Assembly (NCBI GenBank): GCA_013285685.1
Contig: JABDHD010000019.1
Location: forward strand, 1 to 47,491
Length of the DNA: 47,491 bases
Direction: 5' to 3'
Origin: Bacteroidota bacterium
GTDB lineage: Bacteria > Bacteroidota > Bacteroidia > Sphingobacteriales > Sphingobacteriaceae
Shown here piece by piece: positions 8,636 to 16,551 of this stretch. Every line of letters starts with the position of its first letter. The stretch's first letter is position 1. The translations under genes were made by a program, and so were the position numbers. The notes under the pieces are model-generated. The model was not told the DNA's origin and made no database searches. It saw nothing but the letters and a program-made list of their open reading frames with translations.

Positions 8636-9538
8636 CTAATAATTTACGTACTGCTCATCGAAGCTGCCATCGGCGAAAAAGTCAATTAATCCATAGCCGG
8701 GCGCGGTTTCGCGTTTATTGCCTTCCCACCAGGCGCCGCTTACCGCGCCGTTACACAAGTAGGTAACATTGTTGTAAACCACCTTGTCGCGCAGGTGGAT
8801 ATGGCCGCTAAGGCAAAGTTTCACGTTCGGGTGTTTGTAAAACAGCGCCATGATCTTCGAAATATCGGTGTGCATATCACCGCCGAGCACCTCCCATTTG
8901 TTAACGGCGGTTTGATCATCCACCATCAGCGTAGCGGTAAGCAGCGGGATATGCGACAGCACACAAACAGGCATGTCTGCCGGCGTTGCATTCAATTCAT
9001 TTTCCAGCCACGCGAATTGTACGTCGCCGAGGTTGCCGATATACCAGGTATTATCGATATCCAAATGAACGCTATCCAGTAAAATAAATTTCCAGCCATT
9101 TTTGATAAAACTGTACCAGGGCGACGCAAGCTGCAATTGATCGATGGAGAATTGTTTGCCATAAAGCGCCTGGCCTTTGTCATTTTCATTCCACCAGATA
9201 TCGTGGTTACCCAGGACATAATGCATCGGCAGGCTACACTCCGATTTAATGGTAGCATGCCACAGTTTCCACTGGCCGTTAATGGTATCAAGGTTTTCCT
9301 TGTTCATGTCGAACACAATGTCCCCGCCATTCAGGATCAGGTCGACATTTGGCTGCCGCTGTACATGGTGCAGGCAGCGTGCAAACCGGGCCGGCGCATC
9401 CCATTTATTCTTTAAATGCACATCGGTAAGGTGTGCTACGCGCAGAACTGGCCTTTTATCGGTGCCGATGGGGTTGATATGCAGGGCCGGCAAAACGGCC
9501 AGGCCGGCCAGGCTTTTGATGACGGATCTTCTTTCCAT
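8636..9538 (-). CDS. Tat-exported calcineurin-like phosphoesterase
   Basis: The 300-residue protein opens with MERRSVIKSLAGLAVLPAL, a twin-arginine signal, so it is probably exported folded with its metals. The metallophosphoesterase motifs appear in order: LTDVHL (about residue 38), GGDIVFD, GNHDIWW, SHIPLL and SGHIHLRD. These supply the D, H, N and H ligands of the two-metal site. The family hydrolyses phosphomonoesters or phosphodiesters; the substrate cannot be read from sequence. It starts 27 bases downstream of the NarL-type regulator gene on the same strand and may be the last gene of that transcription unit. Confidence 0.88.
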   Translation of the reverse strand: MERRSVIKSLAGLAVLPALHINPIGTDKRPVLRVAHLTDVHLKNKWDAPARFARCLHHVQRQPNVDLILNGGDIVFDMNKENLDTINGQWKLWHATIKSECSLPMHYVLGNHDIWWNENDKGQALYGKQFSIDQLQLASPWYSFIKNGWKFILLDSVHLDIDNTWYIGNLGDVQFAWLENELNATPADMPVCVLSHIPLLTATLMVDDQTAVNKWEVLGGDMHTDISKIMALFYKHPNVKLCLSGHIHLRDKVVYNNVTYLCNGAVSGAWWEGNKRETAPGYGLIDFFADGSFDEQYVNY

Positions 9539-9565
9539 AATGCTGCCAATATAGCAATTGAATAT

Positions 9566-10210
9566 TTACTCAAATTTAAATATTCCGTTTTGTATGGCAT
9601 AAAGCACCAGGCCGCTGCGCGACTTTAAGTTAAGTTTTAAAAAAAGCGCTTCGCGATAATTATCTACTGTACGCGGGCTTACAAACATTTGGTCGGCAAT
9701 CTCTTTGTAAGTCAGCTCGGAGCAGCAGAGCCGTAAAAACTCCAGCTCCTTTTTGGAAATATCCGGCAGATCTTCTTTGTCAGTAACCGAACGCAGCAGC
9801 TTGCCGGAAACCATTTCGTTAATATAAACGCCTTTTTCGTGAATTGCTTTGATGGCCTCCAAAAGCTCGCGCGGCCTCGATTCCTTCAAAACATAACCGC
9901 CAGCCCCGCATTTTATCATTTGGATAACCGCCTTATCATCCTCAAACATACTCAGCGCCAAAACCCTGATCTTAGGATAGTTTTGTTTGATCCATTTAGT
10001 TGATGCATACCCATCCATTACCGGCATGTTAATATCCATCAGGATAACGTCCGGCCTGGTGTGTTTAGCCAGCGCCTGCTGCAGCTGCTGGCCGTTTTCC
10101 GCTTCGAAAACCACCTCCAGTTCATCAAATTCAGCCATCAGGGCAGCAACGCCGTTCCTGAACAACGTATGATCGTCGACTATGGCAATATGTATTTTAT
10201 TGTTTTCCAT
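9566..10210 (-). CDS. NarL/FixJ-family response regulator
   Basis: The 214-residue product has a receiver domain with D12/D13, phosphoacceptor D59 (LMDINMPVMDG) and K109-like lysine in GGYVLKES. A C-terminal LuxR-type helix-turn-helix follows (LTYKEIADQMFVSPRTVDNY). It starts 5 bases after the kinase gene, which has the matching NarX-type architecture, so the two form a two-component pair. Targets are likely in the same run of minus-strand genes, which includes two lipoproteins and a membrane protein, but no operator is visible. Confidence 0.93.
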   Translation of the reverse strand: MENNKIHIAIVDDHTLFRNGVAALMAEFDELEVVFEAENGQQLQQALAKHTRPDVILMDINMPVMDGYASTKWIKQNYPKIRVLALSMFEDDKAVIQMIKCGAGGYVLKESRPRELLEAIKAIHEKGVYINEMVSGKLLRSVTDKEDLPDISKKELEFLRLCCSELTYKEIADQMFVSPRTVDNYREALFLKLNLKSRSGLVLYAIQNGIFKFE

Positions 10211-10215
10211 TTTTT

Positions 10216-10995
10216 TTAAGGATATGGAATTGAAACGATGATTTGTGTACCCTGGCCCACATTTGACGCGATGGCCGCTTCGCCGCCGATAATGCCGGCA
10301 CGTTTGCGGATGTTTTGGAGGCCCATTCCATGGCGCGCCGGCGGCGCTTCATCGGCCGCGAAGCCGACGCCGTTGTCGGCAATACGCAACTCCAGCGCAC
10401 CCTCCGCATAATCCAGATCGACGGTAATCTCTGTAGCCGCCGCATGTTTGATGATATTATTAAACACCTCCTGGGTAATGCGAAAAATGATCAGGTCCTT
10501 ATCGGCATTACGGTTTGCAGCTATCTCATCACCCGCTGTATAAATAATTTCAAAGCGGCCCGACCGCTCCATCCAGCTTACCAATTGCCTGATCGCTTCA
10601 ACCAGCCCAACCGCAACCAGCTGGTCCCCCTGCAGCAAATGACCCAGCAGTCTCATTTCCTTTATCGAGCGCAGCGTGAGATCGATGGAATCATCAATCT
10701 TTTGCCGGGCTTTCGCTTTGTTATCCAACTCAATGGAATTGAGCGTAAGCGATGTTAAACTTAGCAGCTGACCGATGTTATCATGCAAATCCGCACCAAT
10801 GGTTTGCATGGTTTGCTCCTGCACTTCGAGCTGGGTTTTGGTGAGCTCGGAAGCGAAGGTGAGCTGCATTTGTTGTTTTTCCAGGATATGCCGCTTTTTG
10901 CGCTGGTTGTAAACAAAGATATAAACAATTATAAAAGCAGGGGCGATGAGGAAGATGATCGTACTAACGATGACTAAGCCGCTGATATCCGCCAT
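10216..10995 (-). CDS. NarX-type sensor histidine kinase (HisKA_3)
   Basis: The chosen start (ATG at 10995, MADISGLVIVSTIIF) gives 259 residues; a start at 11028 would add 11. There is one N-terminal transmembrane helix and then a coiled coil (KKRHILEKQQMQLTFASELTKTQLE). The HisKA_3 domain has its histidine in GADLHDNIGQLLS. The HATPase domain shows ITQEVFNNIIKHA, DNGVGFA and GMGLQNIRKRA. With almost no extracytoplasmic part, the kinase has no sensor of its own, so the overlapping upstream membrane protein (22-base overlap) is a likely sensing partner. It pairs with the NarL-type regulator 5 bases downstream. Confidence 0.9.
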   Translation of the reverse strand: MADISGLVIVSTIIFLIAPAFIIVYIFVYNQRKKRHILEKQQMQLTFASELTKTQLEVQEQTMQTIGADLHDNIGQLLSLTSLTLNSIELDNKAKARQKIDDSIDLTLRSIKEMRLLGHLLQGDQLVAVGLVEAIRQLVSWMERSGRFEIIYTAGDEIAANRNADKDLIIFRITQEVFNNIIKHAAATEITVDLDYAEGALELRIADNGVGFAADEAPPARHGMGLQNIRKRAGIIGGEAAIASNVGQGTQIIVSIPYP

Positions 10996-11651
10996 AACCA
11001 CTTTCTGCATATAAATGAGTAACTCCAAAAACCGTATAATAAGATGTTCAAAACATTATATATATAACCTACAAAATGTTTGTTATGAGGTAGAATTCTT
11101 TTAATCGAATCGTAAAAGAGATTTAAGACTGTACTTCCAAAAAAGAAAAATAAAACGCCTGCCACGAACCAAAACTCCGGGTATATTCCTAGCTTAATAT
11201 TTGCATCAGACTGAAAAAGATTGTAATAAAATATTAAGGAACACAAAACTATTTCTACTGAAAATATGGAATTGGTTAGTTCATTATATTCGAACAGCCC
11301 ATGTTGGCTGATTTCGTAAATATAAAATACTGAAAGAAGGGGGAAAAATATAAGTAGGATTAAAACCGTATAAATTTTCTTATCCAAAAGTACCGAAAAG
11401 ATTACGTTATAGAATGCTACCTGAAAGACCAGCAAAAGATTATAAAGCCAAATATTGGGCAAGTTGTGCTTTGTGTCTTTTAAATAATTTATTTTGATAG
11501 GAATGGCCGCCATTTCCGCAGCCACTGTTATAAAAAGAAAAAAAATTACAAACCACGATGTCCATAAACGATTTTTCTCCAAAGAAATCAGAGCAGCGAT
11601 AAGACAAATTAGTTCTGCGCAGGTATTAATCGTAAAGTACTGCAAAATCAT
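10974..11651 (-). CDS. multi-helix membrane protein, putative sensor partner of the kinase
   Basis: This 225-residue protein is almost wholly hydrophobic, with about seven predicted transmembrane helices separated by short polar loops. I recognise no catalytic motif. The stop codon lies inside the start of the downstream histidine kinase, a coupling that implies the two are made together. In Sphingobacteriaceae such a protein is often seen directly before a NarX-type kinase that has only one helix of its own, which supports a sensory or scaffold role (inference). Base composition is AT-richer than in the neighbours, as is common for helix-rich proteins. Confidence 0.75.
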   Translation of the reverse strand: MILQYFTINTCAELICLIAALISLEKNRLWTSWFVIFFLFITVAAEMAAIPIKINYLKDTKHNLPNIWLYNLLLVFQVAFYNVIFSVLLDKKIYTVLILLIFFPLLSVFYIYEISQHGLFEYNELTNSIFSVEIVLCSLIFYYNLFQSDANIKLGIYPEFWFVAGVLFFFFGSTVLNLFYDSIKRILPHNKHFVGYIYNVLNILLYGFWSYSFICRKWLWRISAA

Positions 11652-11663
11652 AGGACTTTTTCT

Positions 11664-12611
11664 TTAATTGCAACTGTTTGGACACATTTCACCATTATCA
11701 TAGCCCCCCATCATCCAACGGAAATTGGGTTGCATTGTGATTGCGTTAGTCCCATTCGATTTTCTGCAGAATTTTGGTTCCAGTTCCTCTAGGCATTGAT
11801 AGTAATCGAAATGGTCTGATCCTTTTGGATACGTAGGTACTAAAATGAACAGGTCCTTGTCTTTGTATGATTCCAAACCCACGCTTAGGTCGCCTTTTCC
11901 AAGATATATTCTCAAGCCATCTAAATTATTTTTGCCATCCAGGATTGCATCAAACAAACTCTTAATAAAGCAATAAGGATACCATTCCGAGTACGTATTT
12001 ATTGGAGTTGCCGCGGCTGAGCCCCCATTCTCCCTCCTTTTTGCCACCCATTGTTGGCACTGGGCTACGTTAATATAATGGTCTCCTGGGTTTGAACAAC
12101 TTTCTGGCGGCAAGGCCGGCAAGCTGTATAATGTCGCACCATGGGATTCGCTTGCATCAGCATTGTCATCGACCGTATTTTCGCCAGTTGTCACGGGATA
12201 GCTCATAGGATGATCATAATAATCCCCATGTCGACTGTGCCCATCAATGTTTTGTAGCTTCGTGGGCACCAAGAAAATCATGTTATTCAGTTTGGGGTTG
12301 ACGACAACTCCCGGATTATCGCATCCTAGATAAACTCTTATCCCATCGACCTGTTTCGATGTGGCCTCTGAAGTCAATAATTTATCCATTTCTTTAATTT
12401 GTTGCTTTGAATACCATCGATACACTGATTTGTAGTGCATGTCTTTTGCTGCATAAGTTTTAAAGTTCTCTGCCTGCTGCATCGCGGTAGATTGAGACAA
12501 TCCATCTAAGGTCTCATAGGCGGTTTTTTTAGAATAATATCTGCTCAAAAAGCAAGACGATAACACTACGGCCATTACAAAGATGAACGACATTGGTAAT
12601 AGTTTTTTCAT
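11664..12611 (-). CDS. lipoprotein of an unrecognised family, copy B
   Basis: Start chosen at ATG 12611 (315 residues); two extra codons upstream begin with TTG. The signal ends in a lipobox, VVLSSC, with lipidated C20. The protein contains two similar modules: VDGIRVYLG...MIFLVPTK...HGDYYD (first half) and LDGLRIYLGKG...LFILVPTY...HFDYYQCLEEL (second half). It ends in GGYDNGEMCPNSCN. The same design occurs in the next gene upstream (copy A). A Trp-Tyr motif, VYRWYSKQQI, precedes the first module in both. I do not recognise a family or function. It lies 12 bases before the membrane protein, kinase and regulator genes, which suggests an envelope sensing or sensed role. Confidence 0.8.
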   Translation of the reverse strand: MKKLLPMSFIFVMAVVLSSCFLSRYYSKKTAYETLDGLSQSTAMQQAENFKTYAAKDMHYKSVYRWYSKQQIKEMDKLLTSEATSKQVDGIRVYLGCDNPGVVVNPKLNNMIFLVPTKLQNIDGHSRHGDYYDHPMSYPVTTGENTVDDNADASESHGATLYSLPALPPESCSNPGDHYINVAQCQQWVAKRRENGGSAAATPINTYSEWYPYCFIKSLFDAILDGKNNLDGLRIYLGKGDLSVGLESYKDKDLFILVPTYPKGSDHFDYYQCLEELEPKFCRKSNGTNAITMQPNFRWMMGGYDNGEMCPNSCN

Positions 12612-12735
12612 GATCAAAAGTTTAAAAGTTAGTTAATTAAGTTTGTTTAGGGCTAATGTTCTCAATAACTTCCACACAGACATCGCTTTAACGCTCTTTT
12701 ACCATCGCAAAAACACCCTTTTCTACAGTCGCGAT
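12605..12735. repeat. duplicated upstream region of the two lipoprotein genes
   Basis: The DNA upstream of copy B (from about 12605) resembles that upstream of copy A (from about 13820 to 13945). Both begin with ATGATCAAAAGTTTAAAAG on the plus strand, then AATTAA, then CTCAATAACTTCCACA / CTCCAATAACTTCCACA, then AAAAACACCC. Conservation outside coding DNA shows the promoter or leader was copied with the gene, or is kept by selection for shared control. Confidence 0.65.
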
Positions 12736-12739
12736 ACTA

Positions 12740-13825
12740 TTAATTACAGCTATTGGGGCACATTTCGCCATTGTCATAACCGCCATACCAATAACCATAC
12801 TTTTCAATATGCTTTAAAATATGTGATTGGTTGGTGTCAGGCAAAATGCCGTTTTCAGACCGGCCTGTCGCAGCAAGAGGTGTTACACATTTATTGAATT
12901 CTTGCGGATTAAGTTTCTCTAAACAATCATAATAATCCGCATGAATGGTAGCATTTGAGCCTGGAACCTGTTCGACTTTCGTTGGCACTAAAATAAAAAC
13001 ATCTCTGTCCATTCCGGTTTCATCTTTATAACCCTTCCCTAGATAGATCCTTAAGCCGCTTAAGTTGGTGGGACTTGATTGGTTAGCTAAAATTGTATGA
13101 AAAACAGCCTTTATAAAACAAGCGTCAAACCACTCGCTTTTGGTATTGAAGCCCGAGACATCATTGTTAATAGCTCGTTTCAAAACCCATCCATGGGCAA
13201 CAGCAGCATCAAGGTAGTGTTCACTTTTCCGCGTAGTACATGGTTTTTCTGTAGGATTATGAGCGGCGTCGTATAACCGGGCGCCATCTGAAATAGCTTG
13301 CGTTGGATTTCTAGGTAAAGCATCCCCGAACGGTGGATCTGAACCTACTAAATAGTCGGCATTATGATCATAGTAATCACGATTAATACTTTGTTTCGTA
13401 ACCGTTCCGCAGCCACTTTGTCCCGTTCCGCTTCCGTGATCTTCATATGTTGTCACTAGAAATATATGATAGTTAACGTCGTTTGGATTGCCAGAAGTTT
13501 CCGAACCCAAATAAAAACGAACGCCGTTCACTTTACTTTCGCACATCAATAAGTTGTACATCTTTTGTATCTGATCAATGCTGTACCATGCATGCACGGG
13601 TTTTACGGGATAGCCACTGACCCCGTTATTAAAATTCTTGCAGTAATCATTAATCCTTTGGTTCGCATAGTCGTACCCAAAACCGTTTAATGTCTTCTTC
13701 ACCACAGGTGTTGCCGGGCATGATGCGGTATCTGCTGATGCTGCCCGCCCCGGCGATTTGCCTTTACATCCTCCCAAACAATACGCTATTACAAAGAAAC
13801 CCGCAACGTAAAATAGATTTTTCAT
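12740..13825 (-). CDS. lipoprotein of an unrecognised family, copy A
   Basis: Start chosen at ATG 13825 (361 residues). The signal ends AYCLGGC with lipidated C20, followed by a low-complexity linker. As in copy B there is a Trp-Tyr motif (HAWYSIDQIQKM), then module 1 (VNGVRFYLG...IFLVTTY...NRDYYDHNAD), a middle region (SEHYLDAAVAHGWVLKR) and module 2 (LSGLRIYLGKGY...VFILVPTK...HADYYDCLEKL). The C terminus GGYDNGEMCPNSCN is identical to copy B over its last 14 residues. The tail cysteines may form a disulfide. Copy A is about 45 residues longer, mainly in the two loops after each LVPT-like strand. The two genes probably arose by tandem duplication, including their upstream DNA. Confidence 0.8.
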   Translation of the reverse strand: MKNLFYVAGFFVIAYCLGGCKGKSPGRAASADTASCPATPVVKKTLNGFGYDYANQRINDYCKNFNNGVSGYPVKPVHAWYSIDQIQKMYNLLMCESKVNGVRFYLGSETSGNPNDVNYHIFLVTTYEDHGSGTGQSGCGTVTKQSINRDYYDHNADYLVGSDPPFGDALPRNPTQAISDGARLYDAAHNPTEKPCTTRKSEHYLDAAVAHGWVLKRAINNDVSGFNTKSEWFDACFIKAVFHTILANQSSPTNLSGLRIYLGKGYKDETGMDRDVFILVPTKVEQVPGSNATIHADYYDCLEKLNPQEFNKCVTPLAATGRSENGILPDTNQSHILKHIEKYGYWYGGYDNGEMCPNSCN

Positions 13826-14025
13826 GATCAAAAGTTTAAAAGGTAATTAATTCAGTTTAATTATCGCTAATATCTCCAATAACTTCCACATTCCCAACGC
13901 CTTTTAACCTTATTTATACCGTAAAAACACCCTGTAAAAAAGGGAGGTATTACGGTAGCCCCATTTTCCTTTCCGCCTGAGATTTGGTGCAGTAAATCAA
14001 TAAACACTAGTCACCAAAAAAAACC

Positions 14026-14742
14026 ATGGACTACCAATCAGTAGAAAACGTATTGCTTAAATATCCTGAAAGCAACTTTGAGCAATTTTCGGCAAAAGCA
14101 AAATTATGTGTGGAAAAGTTCCCGGCGCATAACAAGATCATCGAACTAATAGACGATGAAGAAATTGAGTTAAGCCATTTTCACAGCCTCCTTAAAACCT
14201 TGTTTCACCAGGTTTATACCAGCAGTTCTTCATTTGCTCTTGCCGGGTCCATGTGTGATAGCCGGCATTTTAAAATTCGCGAATACCTGTTGCATCACGC
14301 CGAGGAAGAACAGGACCATTGGAAGTGGATCGTGCAAAACCTGCGTGACACGAGTTATAACGGCGCCGACCCGAGAGAAGTTTTCCCCCCTTTTCCGACC
14401 CAGGCGTATATTTCGTTTGCCATGTTCCTGGCGCTCAAACATCCGGTTGCCCGGCTTGCCATGGGATATGTACTGGAAGGGTTAAGCGGTCAGTTGGGTG
14501 TAGAATATGGACAAAAAGCAGCGATGCAACTCCAATTGAACCGGGAGCAAATGTCATTTTTCCTTTTGCACGGAGAATTGGATAAAGGCCACAGTCAGGA
14601 TATATTGGACGTACTGGCGACGGCTCCGCTTACTCCTTACGATTGGGCTTATTGCGAATATGCCGCTGAATGCACGGTGCACCTCTACAAGGGCATGTAT
14701 AATTATGCAGCGGATAAGGTAAAAAAGGTGATGCCGGTGTAA
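14026..14742 (+). CDS. heme-oxygenase-like diiron-type (HDO) redox enzyme
   Basis: The 238-residue, all-helical protein fits the heme-oxygenase-like diiron oxidase/oxygenase superfamily annotated as iron-containing redox enzymes. Candidate iron ligands are visible: HHAEEEQDHWKW (H91, E94, H98), E151 in VLEGLSGQLG, and E184/D186/H189 in HGELDKGHSQD. The family includes enzymes that cleave C-C bonds or N-oxygenate amino acid-derived substrates. It is divergent from the lipoproteins and is followed after 41 bases by an acyltransferase-like gene, so the two probably make or modify one small molecule. The substrate is unknown. Length is typical. Confidence 0.8.
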   Translation: MDYQSVENVLLKYPESNFEQFSAKAKLCVEKFPAHNKIIELIDDEEIELSHFHSLLKTLFHQVYTSSSSFALAGSMCDSRHFKIREYLLHHAEEEQDHWKWIVQNLRDTSYNGADPREVFPPFPTQAYISFAMFLALKHPVARLAMGYVLEGLSGQLGVEYGQKAAMQLQLNREQMSFFLLHGELDKGHSQDILDVLATAPLTPYDWAYCEYAAECTVHLYKGMYNYAADKVKKVMPV

Positions 14743-14783
14743 CCCTCATCCGGCCATAAAAAACAAGACCTGCTAAAAAAAGA

Positions 14784-15482
14784 ATGGAACATATCATACA
14801 AACGGCAAAGACCGAAGATGAGCGGGAGGCTATTTACAGGTTTCGGTACAGGATTTACATTGAGGAAATGCAGAAGCGGCATGTTCGCGCGGATCATGAA
14901 AACAAAATATTATCTGACCATGCCGATTCATATACCCTCCTTTATTACGCTGCTATAAACCACGAGATCGCGGCGACTGTGCGATCGCAAAGGGGAACAG
15001 AGGGATTGTTTCTAAAAGAGGTGAGCACTTTTTTTGAGATCGATGAATTTGAAACTTTTTTTGATCATCGTAAAATAGCAATTGTGGATCGCCTTATCGT
15101 CGACAACCCTTACCGCCGTGGGCTTCTGGCGCATCAAATGATGCTAAGAACCTATACCGATGGCTTACAAGCTGGGACTAAACTGTGCTTTATCTCGTGT
15201 GACGATCAATTGTTACCGATGTACCTGAGATATGGTTTCAGAACATATAAGGAACCGTCCGTATTGCCAACTGGTGAGCAACGCCACCGCTTGCTTTTGT
15301 TTTTATGTGATAAAGGTCATTTGCAGCAAGTAAGGAGTCCCTTTTTGCCGCATCTCACTGAATGTATGGATGATAAAGGGGTTAATGCGGCGTTGGCTAA
15401 GGAAAAACTCAATCTAACACTAATGGAATTAAGCGGCCAATGCCGTTTTACGGCTAAAACAAAGTACAACCGCAAAGGCTAA
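14784..15482 (+). CDS. GNAT-fold acyltransferase, FeeM/LuxI-like
   Basis: The 232-residue protein begins in the way of N-acyl amino acid and acyl-homoserine lactone synthases: EREAIYRFRYRIYIEEM, the R-x-x-x-Y-x-E signature of the acyl-carrier-protein-dependent group. It continues with VDRLIVDNPYRRGLLAHQMM, the acyl-donor-binding helix, and CFISCDDQLLPMYLRYGFR, a GNAT C-terminal strand-helix. The C-terminal 60 residues after LLLFLCDK are less conserved. It lies 41 bases downstream of an HDO-type enzyme. A plausible product is an N-acylated amino acid or amine; nothing in the sequence identifies it. A GNAT of other specificity is the alternative. Confidence 0.7.
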   Translation: MEHIIQTAKTEDEREAIYRFRYRIYIEEMQKRHVRADHENKILSDHADSYTLLYYAAINHEIAATVRSQRGTEGLFLKEVSTFFEIDEFETFFDHRKIAIVDRLIVDNPYRRGLLAHQMMLRTYTDGLQAGTKLCFISCDDQLLPMYLRYGFRTYKEPSVLPTGEQRHRLLLFLCDKGHLQQVRSPFLPHLTECMDDKGVNAALAKEKLNLTLMELSGQCRFTAKTKYNRKG

Positions 15483-15531
15483 TATTGCTAAAGCGGCCAG
15501 CGTTGGCGATGTTACTACGGAGATTTGCAAA

Positions 15532-15642
15532 GTGTGGTCCAGCATCAGGAAATACGTCATCCTGGCCGAAAACATACCATTCGTGGGCAAGTTTATTACC
15601 ATCATCGCCGATCTGCTGGATTCGCTCTGCCCCCAAAATTGA
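15532..15642 (+). CDS. possible 36-residue hydrophobic peptide, GTG start
   Basis: The frame 15433-15642 reads like coding DNA (GC-rich third positions), overlaps the end of the acyltransferase gene in another frame and has no ATG. A GTG at 15532 is preceded by GGAG nine bases upstream and would give MWSSIRKYVILAENIPFVGK followed by FITIIADLLDSLCPQN, a mostly hydrophobic helix. Alternatives are a frameshifted C-terminal extension of the acyltransferase, or the remains of a gene. It lies between the HDO/acyltransferase pair and the terminator at 15697. Confidence 0.3.
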   Translation: MWSSIRKYVILAENIPFVGKFITIIADLLDSLCPQN

Positions 15643-15696
15643 TTATTTGACCGCCGGTCGTCAAGATAGCTTGCAACAAAACACAGCCTAAACCCC

Positions 15697-15735
15697 AATG
15701 CCTTCAGCCCCCGCTGAGGCATTTTCCTTTTCTTA
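15697..15735 (+). terminator. Rho-independent terminator after the HDO-acyltransferase unit
   Basis: An 11-bp stem with a single bulged T (AATGCC-T-TCAGC / GCTGAGGCATT) around a CCCC loop is followed by TTTTCCTTTTCTT. It ends the 14026-15642 transcription unit. Confidence 0.8.
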
Positions 15736-15788
15736 ACACTGGTTAATAAAAACCCGTTCGTTAGTCGGAACTTTCAAATTATATTTAC

Positions 15789-15799
15789 TCATCAGATGA
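15789..15799. promoter_or_regulatory. candidate autoregulatory operator of the GntR-family gene
   Basis: TCATCAGATGA is a perfect 5-bp inverted repeat around a central A, 4 bases before the regulator's start codon. FadR-type regulators bind short palindromes with such arms and often control themselves. Assignment is by position only. Confidence 0.35.
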
Positions 15800-15803
15800 T
15801 ACG

Positions 15804-16469
15804 ATGAGCCCTAATTTAATTCCCCGAAAGTCCCTCGCCGACGAGGTGGCGTCCGCGTTGCAGGAAAAAATACTGAAAGGCGGCTATAAGGTAAACCAAA
15901 AGCTGCCGGTTGAGGCTGAGTTGATGCATACTTACGGCGTGGGCCGGTCAACGGTACGCGAGGCGGTGAAGATTTTGGTTAACTCGGGGTTTTTAAGGGT
16001 GCTGCAGGGCATAGGTACTTTTGTGGAAGAGAGCTCGGGGTTTAACGAGCCGCTGAGCCAGCGCATGAAGCGGGCCGATGCACAAAGTATAGCGGAGGTT
16101 AGGCAGATACTTGAAATGAAAATTGCTGAAAAGGCGGCTACCAACCGCAGCGGCAATGATATATCCAAACTGGAACACTTTTTAAGCAAGCGAAATAAAG
16201 CCGCCGATAAAAACCTGGTAGCGGAAGCCGTAGACGCACACATCAGCTTCCTGCTGGCGCTGGCTGATGCATCAAAAAATGAGGTGTTGTCCGGCTTATA
16301 CAAACAATTCCTGCTGCAGCTTAAGGCGGACTTAACGGACAAGCTGGAAGACACCGCCTTTTTCAAAGATAAACGCGATCAATATCAAAACCTGCTTGAC
16401 GGCGTTTTGCGGCAGGATCCCCGCAAGGCCTGGCACTCGGCCGGCAAAATTACCGGGAATATGGTGTAG
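15804..16469 (+). CDS. FadR-subfamily GntR transcriptional regulator
   Basis: The 221-residue protein has an N-terminal winged helix (residues about 8-75) with the GntR signature KLPVEAELMHTYGVGRSTVREAVKIL, split here by family convention into recognition helix GVGRSTVREA and wing LRVLQGIGTFV. An all-helical FCD ligand domain follows (AEVRQILEMKIAEKAATN, VDAHISFLLALADAS). Members sense carboxylic acids, sugar acids or acyl-CoA. No catabolic operon lies beside it, so its targets are elsewhere or only its own promoter (palindrome at 15789). Confidence 0.9.
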   Translation: MSPNLIPRKSLADEVASALQEKILKGGYKVNQKLPVEAELMHTYGVGRSTVREAVKILVNSGFLRVLQGIGTFVEESSGFNEPLSQRMKRADAQSIAEVRQILEMKIAEKAATNRSGNDISKLEHFLSKRNKAADKNLVAEAVDAHISFLLALADASKNEVLSGLYKQFLLQLKADLTDKLEDTAFFKDKRDQYQNLLDGVLRQDPRKAWHSAGKITGNMV

Positions 16470-16494
16470 ATTAAGTTCAAAGTCCGGAGTCGAA

Positions 16495-16512
16495 TCCCGA
16501 TAGCTATCGGGA
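16495..16512. repeat. perfect 18-bp palindrome
   Basis: TCCCGATAGCTATCGGGA is a perfect palindrome just after the GntR-family gene. It has no T tract, so it is a poor terminator. The same kind of palindrome recurs in intergenic DNA of this group, so it is likely a dispersed element (recollection, not a search). Confidence 0.6.
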
Positions 16513-16551
16513 CAAAAGTCGGTGTTGCGGGAATGCTTGTTGTGGGAATGG

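Noticed and set aside
10315..10758. A 147-codon plus-strand frame opposite the kinase gene
   Set aside because: Antisense of the conserved HATPase and HisKA_3 domains; no independent support.
12643..12897. An 84-codon plus-strand frame between the lipoprotein genes
   Set aside because: It runs over the duplicated leader and the 3' end of copy A in antisense and shows no protein features.
15485..15691. A 68-codon plus-strand frame starting at TTG
   Set aside because: Composition (many Ser, Pro and Arg) is that of an out-of-frame reading; the frame 15433-15642 is the coding-like one.
16480..16515. A tRNA T-arm-like sequence (GTCGAATCCCG)
   Set aside because: It belongs to the perfect TCCCGATAGC palindrome; no acceptor stem, anticodon arm or CCA context is found around it.
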